Positions 39,318 to 49,020 of a stretch of DNA of 64,000 bases are shown piece after piece. Both the position numbers and the translations under genes were made by a program. Source of the DNA: CBCOTE01 sp965112965 (GTDB lineage Bacteria; Desulfobacterota; Desulfovibrionia; Desulfovibrionales; Desulfovibrionaceae); the NCBI GenBank assembly GCA_965112965.1, contig CBCOTE010000026.1:1-64000 (forward strand), written 5' to 3'. The notes under the pieces are model-generated. The model was not told where the DNA came from and made no database searches. It worked only from the letters and a program-made list of their open reading frames with translations. Numbering within the stretch: position 1 is the first letter of the stretch; each line of letters begins with the position of its first letter.

Positions 39318-39548
39318 TTATCTTAAGCCGTGCTTTATCTCTTTAAAAACGCGGATGGCAAAATCTGGGCAGATCATAGCGCATGAGGCACATCCCGTAC
39401 ATCTGGTCATGGCTTCTCCGACCACTTCGGCCACTTTGTATCCCTTTTGGTTAATGCGCGTAGACTGTGTGATGATATCGGGCTTACACACCGTAGCGCA
39501 CAGGAGGCAACCTTTGCAGCGTTCATCTAAAAACGTGACCCGTGGCAT
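39318..39548 (-). CDS. korD: 2-oxoacid:ferredoxin oxidoreductase, ferredoxin-like delta subunit
   Basis: Small two-cluster ferredoxin subunit that passes electrons from the TPP subunit to ferredoxin. The 76 residues hold two [4Fe-4S] motifs: CKGCLLCATVCKP and CTGCASCAMICPD. An AAGGA site precedes the ATG at good spacing. First gene of the korDABC operon; the order D-A-B-C is common in anaerobic bacteria. Confidence 0.94.
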   Translation of the reverse strand: MPRVTFLDERCKGCLLCATVCKPDIITQSTRINQKGYKVAEVVGEAMTRCTGCASCAMICPDFAIRVFKEIKHGLR

Positions 39549-41447
39549 AGTAAGGTCCTTAGCTTGGAAAGTGAAGAAATGAGTGGGTCGGAGTCAGGCG
39601 CATGTCTTCGTCTAGAAAATTCGGGCCTGCGGGCATGTGCAATTGAATATACTAAATATGCGCTCTACTCAAAGGAAAAAAGTGTATGCCTTATCTTCAA
39701 TGTATGAACATAGCACTGCCATAGAAAAATAGTGGTAACGGGCAGATACGATGTGCCGGTGATGGCTAGCACTGTCGTATTTTTTAAAAAAATGCGCCTC
39801 AAGCATAATTAGATATGACTCGATCAAATGCAGGTTTAGTTATAGTAGTATCCAAGCGCGCTACTTAGGTGCCCTTCTCGTTTAGCCACTGCTGTGCCGT
39901 CAAGGAAGCCCGTAGATATCTTCACTAGTTCGACGTGCGTCCGGTATTTTCGAATATCTATAGCCTACGTGTTTAAAATGTCGCAATCAGCAAGAGGGCT
40001 ACTTTGGCTTGTTGTCTGCCTTTGGCCAAAGAGTTCTTGCGCAGGTTCTGACTTAAGCACAGTTCGGCCATATATGTGGTCGCTATTTCTGGCTGATCTG
40101 CAATGGCTAGGATATCTGGTAACATTCGGATTTATGGCCTCTGGCCCCCTTAGCTAGTTGGATATATGGTGGCAGAATTATCCGACATGACGTTTATATA
40201 GCATTGTGTATAGTTCTCCCATGCCGGACTAAATAGAGCCTTGGCTCGGTCGTCTTAGCCAAAACATTTAAAAGATCGAGTTTTTAGGCACAGTTAGCCT
40301 TCGGGTCTGAGCAGTTAGGCCGATCGGTATATAGTCCATATCGTACCGCGTCGCAGTTCTTACTCTGCTAATGCCGGGTGGTCCGGCTGTTCGGCGGGAT
40401 ATTAATTAGAACGGGGGAGACTTCATCGCCTATGGCAGAAAGGCACAGAATCTTACTGATACTGTTTCAGATTTCTTTCTTTGAGTTGGGTCGGATTACA
40501 TTAGCGCTATATCATTATGGGCGCGTCTGGGGTAGATAGTTGACTTGGGTTCGTAAAAATGAGATAAGTTAAAAGATTTCCCAAGGTCCAAGTGTAGAAT
40601 TAGAAGTCATGAGCGCTACCTTGTCATGCTCAGAATCTGAGAGACGAGTTTCTAGACAGCTTGTAGCAGTATGCTTACGAAAAAAAATAGTTCAGCCTGC
40701 TGGATGTTGCCTGTTTTATTTCAGGTAGTGACCTATATTTTGTATGTCGACTTCCATGTATTTAACGCCTTATTACGGCTCATTTATCTTAAAGAACTGC
40801 GATTTATTAGGTTTAGCTATCTTTGCGTGATATTATAGCATTGCGTTTATTGCCATGCGGTTCTACTGGTTCGGCCGAGGAACCGTGAACGCTTAATATG
40901 CCTGACTGTATTCACATCTCGATTCAATCTGGCTTGGCCTTGTGTACGATTTGCTTACTTTTTTTTCCGGTTGGATCTTTCAACCTAGCTAGAGGGCCTG
41001 TCGATTATCATAGATCTGGATTTATTGATGTTCTTGACCGAGAGCTAGATATTTTTATGTCTATAGCTATACTATGATTTTAAAGGACATGAAGTTCTAT
41101 GGAGTAGTTACCTAATATATTTGAGATTTTCAAGGCTAAGTCAGATACTAAGTATTTATCGGATAGCCTAGATTAAGTTGCCATCTTTTTTGTCATATGA
41201 AAAAAGACAACTGGAACCTGTGCTATGTCTTCAAGTTTTACGCACACTGTCTGCGTCTATGAAAATTATACTACTAAATATCGACAATGAGGTTTTACAT
41301 ACCCTATTGCAGGCTTAAGTTTCCCACACGCGTTTAGCTATAGGTTGTACGAGTGGTTCACTAATTTAATATCTGCTGCTGGGTCGGTAGCCATATTGGC
41401 CTCCAATGTAAATTTTGGCAACGGCCTATCACTTTTGCTTTTTTATC
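39549..41447. other. Spacer without recognisable gene
   Basis: No gene between the kor operon and coaBC. The longest frame (39894-40157, plus) has no motif or ribosome site. The sequence is irregular with many short A/T runs and no repeats that I could see. Confidence 0.55.
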
Positions 41448-42659
41448 ATGAAAACACATCTTACTTTTACTGGCCTTCACAATCGACGCCTGCATCTGGG
41501 CGTTACTGGGAGCGCGGCGGCCTATAAGGCGTTGGAGCTGGTACGGCAATGGGTTGGCACTGGGGCCCATGTTGGCGTGACTCTTACTCGGGCCACGCAA
41601 GCCTTTATAACCCCATTGGCGTTTACTGTTTTGGGCGCCGACCCTGTGCACTATGTTATGTTCGATCCGCTGGCTTGTTTTGCCCATCTTTATCCAGGAC
41701 AGCAGGCCGAGGCTTTTGTCATTGCCCCGGCCACGGCCAATATATTGGCTGCATTGGCCAACGGCTTAACCAACGATCTTCTATCCTGCCAAGCCCTATC
41801 TTTTTCACGGCCCATTGTTTTAGCTCCGGCTATGAACCAGAAGATGTGGGAGGCTTCCCAGACTCGAGCCAATGTTGCCCGACTTCGAGAACTCGGTCAC
41901 ATCTTTGTTGGCCCCGATGTTGGCTTCTTAGCCTGTGGCGAAATGGGAGAAGGACGTCTTGCCCGATTAGAGCATATCCATCTCCATGGCCTACGGATGC
42001 TCTGTCCCCAAGATTTAGCTGGCCAACGATTACTCTTAACTTTAGGTCCTACACATGAGCCATGGGACGCCGCTCGACACTGGACTAACCCTTCCAGCGG
42101 GCGTATGGGCGCTGCCTTGGCTGTAGTCGCTTGGCTGCGCGGCGCCACAGTGACCGCTATATGTGGCCCCTGTGACCTGTGGTTGCCTCCGGAGATCGAT
42201 CGCCGTGATGTGCATACTGCTAAAGACATGGATGAAGCCGCTCAAGATCTTTGGCCCTGTATGGATATCGGTTGTTTGACCGCTGCAGTAGCTGATTTTT
42301 CTCCAGTCTCCTACGGACCAAATAAGTTCAAAAAGTACAGCTTGGCTGAAGAATTCTCCATCTCTTTCGTTGTTAATCCTGATATTTTAAAACGCCTTGG
42401 AGTCCGAAAGCGAGCAGATCAACTTCTCGTTGGTTTTGCTGCCGAAACTGATCGTATTGAGGAACATGCTGCATATAAGTTGGCGGCTAAGCGTTGCGAT
42501 TTATTAGTAGCTAATTCCATTATAGAGCTTGGCGTCGGGTTCCAGTCCGCTACGAACCGCGTCCTGGTTCTGGACCGTAATGGTCGTCAAGAGGCTTGGC
42601 CACTTTTGCCTAAAACCGAGGTAGCCTGGAGGATTTGGGATTGGCTGGTTACCCTATAA
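41448..42659 (+). CDS. coaBC: Bifunctional phosphopantothenoylcysteine decarboxylase / phosphopantothenate-cysteine ligase
   Basis: Carries out two steps of coenzyme A synthesis: CTP-dependent joining of 4'-phosphopantothenate with cysteine (CoaB half) and FMN-dependent decarboxylation (CoaC half). CoaC spans about residues 1-180: LGVTGSAAAYKALEL, the substrate motif PAMNQKMW and the catalytic cysteine in GFLACGEMGEGR. CoaB follows: LLTLGPTHEPWDAARHWTN, SSGRMGAALA, and the lysine-bearing KFKK. The start at 41448 (ATG) has no clear ribosome site; an upstream TTG at 41415 keeps the frame open. The stop overlaps the next gene. Complete and of normal length. Confidence 0.95.
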   Translation: MKTHLTFTGLHNRRLHLGVTGSAAAYKALELVRQWVGTGAHVGVTLTRATQAFITPLAFTVLGADPVHYVMFDPLACFAHLYPGQQAEAFVIAPATANILAALANGLTNDLLSCQALSFSRPIVLAPAMNQKMWEASQTRANVARLRELGHIFVGPDVGFLACGEMGEGRLARLEHIHLHGLRMLCPQDLAGQRLLLTLGPTHEPWDAARHWTNPSSGRMGAALAVVAWLRGATVTAICGPCDLWLPPEIDRRDVHTAKDMDEAAQDLWPCMDIGCLTAAVADFSPVSYGPNKFKKYSLAEEFSISFVVNPDILKRLGVRKRADQLLVGFAAETDRIEEHAAYKLAAKRCDLLVANSIIELGVGFQSATNRVLVLDRNGRQEAWPLLPKTEVAWRIWDWLVTL

Positions 42660-43204
42660 GGCTTCCTAGCTTCTGGCAGCTTTGGCAGACAGCCGGGATA
42701 ACTTTGATTTGGTTAGCTGAACCGCTGCACTTGTTTGAGGAGTCGCAGGCCCTTAGGTTTCTCCCGAATCTTTGGAAATCTTACCTGACCAAGTTGCAGC
42801 AGCCAAGCCGAACGGTCTGGACCTATTGGCATCTGGGAGACGATGTGTTTGGCCGGCCTCATGCTGGGCGACGGGCACTGGCTCAGCGTTTTATCCAGTC
42901 CCTTGGGTGGCCTAAGGGCAGTATCGCCTGGTGGCCTGTGAGCGAACCACAGGTAAATTTGCTCGTGGCCTCCCCTGCTTATTTCTGGCAAGGCATTCGG
43001 TTTCTGGCGCCTATGGCATTGGTGTTTTTTGGGGACAAGGCACTACAGGCAGCTATGTCCGATCCCGGCATTGGTTCTTTATCGGTCTTACTAGAACTGC
43101 CTCGACTTTCTCTTCCGGAATTTACGTTAGACCATATGGACGAAGTTGGTTTTGCCGCCTGCATTGATACCTTACGCAGTTTAGAATTGGTCTTTCTACC
43201 TTAA
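42641..43204 (+). CDS. Unknown protein coupled to coaBC
   Basis: I do not recognise this 187-residue protein. It begins with TTG at 42641, eight bases after a GGAGG site that lies inside coaBC, and overlaps the coaBC end by 19 bases, so it should be translated by coupling. A TTG two codons earlier is too close to that site. It is rich in Trp, Leu and Pro (PSFWQLWQTAG, LPNLWKSYLTKL) and has no membrane segment or cysteine motif. A repeated interest in aromatic residues and the sequence FLAPMALVFFGDKAL suggest a soluble alpha/beta fold. Codon use matches coaBC, and the plain coupling argues that it is real. Confidence 0.8.
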   Translation: MAGYPIRLPSFWQLWQTAGITLIWLAEPLHLFEESQALRFLPNLWKSYLTKLQQPSRTVWTYWHLGDDVFGRPHAGRRALAQRFIQSLGWPKGSIAWWPVSEPQVNLLVASPAYFWQGIRFLAPMALVFFGDKALQAAMSDPGIGSLSVLLELPRLSLPEFTLDHMDEVGFAACIDTLRSLELVFLP

Positions 43205-43338
43205 CTCTTCGTCGAAATTTCACGATACAGTTAGCTTGCACATTTATCGATCTGCAAGTACTATAATCTTCCTGGGGTACATGGACGAAGTTAGTCGGTT
43301 CTCCATTTCTGTGTTTTCAAAACATGGAGCCTTATCTT

Positions 43339-44361
43339 ATGCAGCTGCTCATTACCGGTACCGCCGGTTTTATTGGTTATCATTTGGCCTTGGCCTACCT
43401 CCAGCGTGGTATTAAAGTTGTGGGTCTTGATATAGTAAACGATTATTATAGTGTCCAGCTTAAAGAAGACCGATTACGACAACTGGCAGCTTTTTCTAAC
43501 TATCGTCATAAACGTATTGATTTGGTTGACGGCCCAACTGTAGCCGCTCTTTTTCAGCGGGAACGCTTCACTCATGTGGTTAACTTGGCAGCCCAGGCTG
43601 GAGTTCGTTATAGCTCTATCCGTCCTGAGGTGTATATACAATCTAATATTCAAGGTTTTTTTCATATTCTAGAAGGTTGCCGCCATCACGGCATAGAGCA
43701 CCTGGTATATGCCTCCTCTAGCTCGGTATATGGACTTAATACCAGCATGCCTTTTAGTGTACATCAGAATGTGGATCATCCGGCCAGTCTATATGCTGCC
43801 ACCAAGAAATCTAATGAACTTATGGCCCATAGTTATGCTCATTTGTTCCGGTTGCCCTGCACAGGCTTGCGTTTTTTTACAGTATATGGTCCCTGGGGAC
43901 GGCCCGATATGGCCCTTTTTCTCTTCACTAAGGCCATCATTGAAGGTCAGCCTATCAACGTGTATAATTATGGTAAAATGCAGCGCGACTTTACTTATAT
44001 TGACGATATCGTTCAAGGCATTGAATATGTGACCGAGCGTACACCGACTCATAATCCACACTGGGATAGTAACATCGCTGATCCTAGCACTAGCACAGCC
44101 CCATATCGGCTTTATAATATCGGAAACCACAGCTCGGTGGAACTCAACCACTTTATTGCCATTATCGAACACTATCTTGGCCGCAAAGCAATTAAAAAAT
44201 TATTACCTATTCAGTCCGGCGATATTCCTGCCACATTTGCTGATATTGATATCTTGCATAAGGATATAGGCTTTGCTCCGATTACACCTATTGAGGTTGG
44301 CATTGAAAAGTTTCTGAGGTGGTATATTGAATATTATAATATTGTCCTTAGGAAAGTTTAG
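43339..44361 (+). CDS. NAD-dependent epimerase, UDP-glucuronate 4-epimerase type
   Basis: Extended short-chain dehydrogenase that most likely interconverts UDP-glucuronate and UDP-galacturonate for surface polysaccharide. The Rossmann motif is ITGTAGFIGYHLA; the active site is the YAATKKSNE stretch (YxxxK) with SSSSVYG before it. The segments NLAAQAGVRYS and GLRFFTVYGPWGRPDMALFLF are characteristic of the UDP-glucuronate epimerase group (CapI-like). I prefer the ATG at 43339, nine bases after a GGAG, over that at 43324. The stop lies five bases before a parS-like site. No other polysaccharide gene is nearby. Confidence 0.9.
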   Translation: MQLLITGTAGFIGYHLALAYLQRGIKVVGLDIVNDYYSVQLKEDRLRQLAAFSNYRHKRIDLVDGPTVAALFQRERFTHVVNLAAQAGVRYSSIRPEVYIQSNIQGFFHILEGCRHHGIEHLVYASSSSVYGLNTSMPFSVHQNVDHPASLYAATKKSNELMAHSYAHLFRLPCTGLRFFTVYGPWGRPDMALFLFTKAIIEGQPINVYNYGKMQRDFTYIDDIVQGIEYVTERTPTHNPHWDSNIADPSTSTAPYRLYNIGNHSSVELNHFIAIIEHYLGRKAIKKLLPIQSGDIPATFADIDILHKDIGFAPITPIEVGIEKFLRWYIEYYNIVLRKV

Positions 44362-44365
44362 TTGG

Positions 44366-44381
44366 CGTTTCCCGTGAAACA
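44366..44381. promoter_or_regulatory. parS: parS-like ParB site 1
   Basis: CGTTTCCCGTGAAACA matches the bacterial parS consensus (TGTTTCACGTGAAACA) at 14 of 16 positions. It sits between the epimerase stop and the parA start. The 14-base core GTTTCCCGTGAAAC recurs exactly, inverted, at 46862-46875. Confidence 0.88.
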
Positions 44382-44420
44382 TTGCGGCTTTTTTTGTTGG
44401 ATTTAGCCAAGGAGTATTCC

Positions 44421-45206
44421 ATGACCCGTACTATTGTTATTGCTAATCAGAAAGGAGGTGTGGGTAAAACTACCACTGCAGTAAATTTAGCCGCATCTTT
44501 GGCTGTCATGGAAAAAAAAGTAGTAGTAGTAGATTGCGATCCTCAGGCTAATGCTACCAGCGGTTTAGGTTTTGATGTTGAGTCTGTAATGAATACTTTG
44601 TATTCGGTATTTTTTCATCCTGAATTAGCTGAACAAGCTGTATATGAGACTAGCAGTAAATATATCTGGCTCATGCCATCAACCCAGGATCTTGTAGGCG
44701 TTGAGATCGAACTTATCGACAAGATCGGCCGTGAATATTATTTACGAGATGTTTTGCAAACTATCGAATCTCATTTCGATTATATTATTTTGGACTGTCC
44801 GCCGTCTCTTGGTCTCTTGACAGTCAACGCCTTGTGCGCTGCACAGGAGCTTCTGGTTCCCTTGCAGTGCGAATATTTCGCCTTGGAAGGGATCGTAAAA
44901 TTGTTACAAACTTTTGACCAAGTTAAGCGTCGACTTAATCCCAAACTTTTTATTTTAGGCGTATTCCTAACTATGTATGATGTTCGTAATAAACTCTCGC
45001 GACAAGTTAAAAATGAAGTACATAAATGTTTTCCAGGCTATTTGTTCGAGACTATTGTACCCCGTAACGTTCGGCTATCCGAAGCACCTAGCTACGGCAA
45101 AACCATTCTCAAATATGACATTAAATCTAAAGGGGCTGAATCTTATCTTTCTCTAGCCAAGGAAGTGGTTTTGCATAAACCTTATTTAAAACAAAAAAAA
45201 CAATAA
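44421..45206 (+). CDS. parA: Chromosome partition ATPase ParA/Soj
   Basis: Walker-type ATPase that binds DNA nonspecifically and moves ParB-parS complexes during segregation. The 261-residue protein opens with the deviant Walker A motif KGGVGKTTTAVNLAA, followed by VVDCDPQANATSGLG, Walker B-type YIILDCPPSLGLLT and the C-terminal NVRLSEAPSYGKTI. The ATG at 44421 follows AAGGAG at ideal spacing; the frame open upstream runs through the parS site and is not used. Length and motifs identify the chromosomal (Soj) rather than plasmid type. Confidence 0.96.
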   Translation: MTRTIVIANQKGGVGKTTTAVNLAASLAVMEKKVVVVDCDPQANATSGLGFDVESVMNTLYSVFFHPELAEQAVYETSSKYIWLMPSTQDLVGVEIELIDKIGREYYLRDVLQTIESHFDYIILDCPPSLGLLTVNALCAAQELLVPLQCEYFALEGIVKLLQTFDQVKRRLNPKLFILGVFLTMYDVRNKLSRQVKNEVHKCFPGYLFETIVPRNVRLSEAPSYGKTILKYDIKSKGAESYLSLAKEVVLHKPYLKQKKQ

Positions 45207-45528
45207 GCCAGTCTAATTTGATGACTGAGCCTTACAGTTAGAGCACTCGAAACGAGCTAACCTTCCTATGTTGTAAACTTTGAGCAGGAAGCAGTGGTTC
45301 GTCAGCTGGCCAGTCTATTGTCTGGTTATCACTATTGATATAGATCTCTTCAGCTGTAGGCGAGTATTTGAAGTCCTAGTATACGTTAAGTTGTTCTTAA
45401 TCTACAGTTGGTTCATTTTATATCATTGCTAGGCTTAGCGGTTGAATATCTGAGAATTGTACTATACATCGGTAGTTTTTTTTCTTTGAAGATAAAGATC
45501 TGTAGCTAACTGTTAAGGAGAAATAATT
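45207..45528 (+). other. Gap between parA and parB
   Basis: 322 bases without a gene, unusual because parA and parB are normally adjacent or overlapping. A weak sigma-70-like pair (TTGAAT at 45442, TATACA at 45463, 15-bp spacing) may serve parB. Confidence 0.45.
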
Positions 45529-46467
45529 ATGACTGCAGGTCAACGTGGCGGCCTTGGTCGAGGACTGGACGCTCTCTTAAAAAGGGTACCTGATGATAAG
45601 AATGAAATAGAGGTGCGTACTCTCTCCATTGACGCCATTATCCCCAACCCTTATCAGCCACGTAAAGATTTTTCTACCGATACATTGGGAGAACTCTGCG
45701 AATCTATTCGGCTTCAAGGAGTGCTACAACCGATTCTGGTCCGCTTAAGTCCCTCTGGAGAAGCCGCTATCTATCAGCTCATTGCCGGCGAACGGCGCTG
45801 GCGCGCTAGCAGGATGGCTGGACTTAAAGTTATTCCAGCTATTGTGCGTGATATTTCCGACGAAGATAGTCTTATTATTACCATTATCGAGAATTTACAG
45901 CGCGAAGATCTCAATGCTTTGGATCAGGCTAAGGGGTTGCGCCTGTTGCAGGATACGCTCAAGCTCTCTCAGGACGATCTGGCCCTGAAGGTGGGCAAAA
46001 GTCGGCCAGCAGTAGCTAATTTACTTCGGTTGCTTCAACTCCCATCTGCTATCCAGGAAGATGTCCGGAACGGACATCTATCGGCTGGACATGCACGTAC
46101 CTTGCTATCTATCGAAGATCCGACTCAACAGCTAGAACTTAAGCGGCTTATCGAGAGTTTGGAACTTAGCGTGCGCAAGGCTGAATTTTATGCTACCTAT
46201 TGGCATAAGCATCGGTCATTTCCTTTAAGTGAATTCGAAGCCAAAGCTTCAGCAGGGGGCCGTAGCGTCCGCAGTAAGTCACAGACTCCTTATAGCGGTG
46301 ACCTGGCCGGGCTGCAGCAGCGCCTGACTGATGTTTTGCCGGTCCGTGTCAGATTATGCGGTACATCAGAGAATGGTCAGATTATTTTTAGCTTCGCAAC
46401 TCCGGATGAACTTCGATCTTTACTTTTAATTTTTGGTTTGGAGAACATTCTTTCTGGGGAGGACTGA
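45529..46467 (+). CDS. parB: Chromosome partition protein ParB/Spo0J
   Basis: CTP-dependent DNA clamp that loads at parS and spreads. The N-terminal GLGRGLDALL contacts ParA. The CTPase/ParB-box region has IIPNPYQPRKDF and the arginine-rich GERRWRASRMAGL. The helix-turn-helix (LSQDDLALKVGKSRPAVANL) and HLSAGHARTLL follow, then a short linker and a C-terminal dimer region. Length 312, intact. AAGGAG lies before the ATG at good spacing. Together with parA and the two parS-like sites it forms a complete partition locus. Confidence 0.96.
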   Translation: MTAGQRGGLGRGLDALLKRVPDDKNEIEVRTLSIDAIIPNPYQPRKDFSTDTLGELCESIRLQGVLQPILVRLSPSGEAAIYQLIAGERRWRASRMAGLKVIPAIVRDISDEDSLIITIIENLQREDLNALDQAKGLRLLQDTLKLSQDDLALKVGKSRPAVANLLRLLQLPSAIQEDVRNGHLSAGHARTLLSIEDPTQQLELKRLIESLELSVRKAEFYATYWHKHRSFPLSEFEAKASAGGRSVRSKSQTPYSGDLAGLQQRLTDVLPVRVRLCGTSENGQIIFSFATPDELRSLLLIFGLENILSGED

Positions 46468-47182
46468 TGATACGGTGATGAACATTTTTTTCTCTTGGCT
46501 TAAAGTCTTATTTTATTAACGTATAATGCATACACTATTTAGATAGTGATAGCTGGGCTAGCCTTATTTAAGAAGTTTTACTATCCTGTTTATAAAAAAA
46601 TATCGGTAATATTTGAGGTATGATTTTGCTACACGTAGACTAGGCTTGGCTACAGTTATTTTTTTGCTCACGACAGCGTTATCGGTCAATTACTCTGCAA
46701 AAAAAACTATTGCGGCTAGTTTATGTATCGTAATCTTATGTGTTAAGTTTTCGCAATCTTTGAGCGAATGAGGCCAGGTATATTTATTTATAACGCCATT
46801 AACTTAATGTTTTAGTTGTTTATTTTTTCAGCTAGATAATTATGTTTAACGTCAGCTGTATGTTTCACGGGAAACATTACAGATATCCTTAAGGTAATGT
46901 AAAAAAAACTTTCTATTAAAACTAAAAAATCAGGAATTCTTCTTCTAGTCAGACAAGACAATCTAATAGATACACGTTCACAACTCAGCGTCGCTAGGCC
47001 AGATAGCACTTTGACGTCTGTGTGGGTCTATAGCATACGGCTTTTATTTTTTGGCACGGTCAACTTATAGTCACATATGATAATAATATAGCGCTTGATA
47101 AAAAAATTACTAGAATCATCCGTAGCCAAGCAAATGATCTTATGTGATGTGTCAGGGGTGTGATAATAGTGGCTACTCTTCT
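46468..47182. other. Spacer holding a second parS-like site
   Basis: No gene. The only recognisable element is the ParB-type site at 46861-46876. A/T-rich with many T runs on the plus strand. Confidence 0.6.
46861..46876. promoter_or_regulatory. parS: parS-like ParB site 2
   Basis: TGTTTCACGGGAAACA matches the parS consensus at 15 of 16 positions and carries, inverted, the same 14-base core as site 1. It lies about 390 bases past parB in otherwise eroded DNA, so its preservation implies selection. Confidence 0.9.
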
Positions 47183-47995
47183 TTATGTCGTAACGCGTCT
47201 AGAAAAAAGATCTATGGCTTCCTCTAGCCTAGCAATGGGCACAAGAGTATCTAGACAAGGTCCTTTTGGTCGTTCATTGAGCACCCCATAAACGGGGATA
47301 GGATAGGCATCTTGGATGCCACTGGTTAGATCGCGTTCGCAAGCTACGGCAATAATTAGTTTGGGCTGGATTTTGACCACAATGCGACGTGCGACAGTAC
47401 CACCCGTAGCAATGGCCAGATGCACGCCAATTTTTTTAGAGAGAGCCAGCAAATTCGTGATTGGGCATTTCCCGCAGCATTTACAATTATTAATATCATA
47501 GGTTAGTCGCATGCTGCAATGACTGTTCTGTAGACAATGCGGCATAAGCAAAAGGATTTTATTAGCCGGGTAATAGTGGTGCTCGGTTTTGACCAGCTCG
47601 TTATTCACTTTGATAAAGGAATTCATGACATGTTCTTTTGATATACCAATGAATCGAGCTAAAATTATCATGAGCGGTAGGAAGTGTTTTATAGTTAATC
47701 CACGAAGGCGTTTGGAGTAGATCGCTGGTTGACCATATAGTATACTGAGTATAAGGCCTAGCCAGGCCCAGACTGCTACCAACCCAACTAAACTGAGTAA
47801 TGTGCCTAGCAGGAAGGGAGCTAAAGGATGAATGTAACGTAAGCCTATATAGGGCACGACCCACAATAAGATTAAGGTTAGAACAGTGAGCCCGCAGATG
47901 CCGCTGGTGAGGCCAATGAACAAGCGTTTATGAGTACTGATAGCAGTATCCTTGCCAAATGGATCAGTAGGAAGTTGTGAAAAAATTATAAACAC
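47183..47995 (-). CDS. DUF116 family membrane protein
   Basis: Member of DUF116, found mainly in anaerobes; function unknown. Two hydrophobic segments lie near residues 25-50 and 58-88, so the protein is probably anchored to the inner membrane with a cytoplasmic C-terminal domain. That domain has the family's cysteine cluster (LPHCLQNSHC, then NCKCCGKCPI), likely binding a metal or Fe-S cluster, and the conserved blocks AIATGGTVARR, ACERDLTSGIQDAYPI and PVYGVLNERPKGPC. Starts at a GTG (47995) with no strong ribosome site. It is read toward the par locus from the fmt side. In related bacteria it often neighbours def and fmt, as here. Confidence 0.9.
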   Translation of the reverse strand: MFIIFSQLPTDPFGKDTAISTHKRLFIGLTSGICGLTVLTLILLWVVPYIGLRYIHPLAPFLLGTLLSLVGLVAVWAWLGLILSILYGQPAIYSKRLRGLTIKHFLPLMIILARFIGISKEHVMNSFIKVNNELVKTEHHYYPANKILLLMPHCLQNSHCSMRLTYDINNCKCCGKCPITNLLALSKKIGVHLAIATGGTVARRIVVKIQPKLIIAVACERDLTSGIQDAYPIPVYGVLNERPKGPCLDTLVPIARLEEAIDLFSRRVTT

Positions 47996-48072
47996 AGTGT
48001 TAGAGATATAAAGCTTATAGGTCGAGTACGTAGGTTTAGCTACAGAGTAAGGTATAAAAAGTTAGGAGAAGA

Positions 48073-49020
48073 CTATTTCTGACAAATAAAATATCCGTTG
48101 TAGAAACTTCGGGCATCCATAACAGATTTTCCTTCTGGGGTTAGATTTGGTATTAGGTACATCCGGTCACGGCAGGCAATAGCCAGTTGTTGTTCCACTA
48201 GTCCTTGTAGACAACCAGGAGTCGTGGGACTGTCAATGGCTAGGCCGAGACGACCTGGTTGCAATGTCAGCCGTAAATGTTCCGCTCCATATCTCTCCCA
48301 GAAGAACCAAGCGCCTGGCCAAGGATGGAAGGCGCGAATATGGTTGTGTACTTCTACGGCCGGCCGGTCCCAATTAATACGCCCTTCTGCTTTAGTTAAC
48401 TTTGGCGCATAAGTAGCCAAACTGTGGTCTTGTTGAGTGCTCTGTAAAGTGCCTTCAGTCAGGCGCTGTAAGGCTTCGATGAGTAATTGAGCTCCAAGGA
48501 CGGCGAGCTGGTCATGTAGAATCAACGCAGTGTCTTCGAAACTTATAACTAAAGCGCGTTGGAGCAAGATGTCGCCAGCATCAAGCTGTGCGTTCATTTT
48601 TATAATAGTGATGCCAGTGGTGGTATCTCCGGCCAGGATAGCACGTTGGATTGGGGCAGCGCCTCGGTATCGGGATAACAAGGACGCATGGACGTTAATG
48701 CAGCCTAGGCGTGGTATATCGAGGACGACTTGGGGCAAGATGAGTCCGTAAGCGGCTACCAAAATGACTTCAGGATTCAGTGCGGCCACAAGCTGCTGTT
48801 GTTCTGGAGTTTGCAGTCGCTCGGGTTGGATGATAGCTATATTTTGTTGTAAGGCTAGCCGCTTGACTGGAGAAATTTGCAGATGTCGGCCGCGTCCGGC
48901 TGGCCGATCGGGTTGAGTGAATATACCGACCACATTTACTAAAGGAAAATTTAGAATAGCTCTTAGGATTACTGCGGCAAAGGTCGAGGTACCCATAAAA
49001 ACTGCTTTTAAGCGTTGCAT
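48073..49020 (-). CDS. fmt: Methionyl-tRNA formyltransferase
   Basis: Transfers formyl from 10-formyltetrahydrofolate to initiator Met-tRNA. The opening VFMGTSTFAAVIL, the tetrahydrofolate/catalytic stretch NVHASLLSRYRGAAPIQRA (Asn-His pair) and DAGDILLQ are intact, as is the C-terminal tRNA-binding domain from INWDRPAVEVHN. The usual LLPRYRG appears here as LLSRYRG. I prefer the ATG at 49020 over 49035 because it gives the common N-terminus MQRLKAVFMGT. The gene starts inside the 3' end of def (13-base overlap), so the two are coupled. The C-terminal end is normal. Confidence 0.95.
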   Translation of the reverse strand: MQRLKAVFMGTSTFAAVILRAILNFPLVNVVGIFTQPDRPAGRGRHLQISPVKRLALQQNIAIIQPERLQTPEQQQLVAALNPEVILVAAYGLILPQVVLDIPRLGCINVHASLLSRYRGAAPIQRAILAGDTTTGITIIKMNAQLDAGDILLQRALVISFEDTALILHDQLAVLGAQLLIEALQRLTEGTLQSTQQDHSLATYAPKLTKAEGRINWDRPAVEVHNHIRAFHPWPGAWFFWERYGAEHLRLTLQPGRLGLAIDSPTTPGCLQGLVEQQLAIACRDRMYLIPNLTPEGKSVMDARSFYNGYFICQK

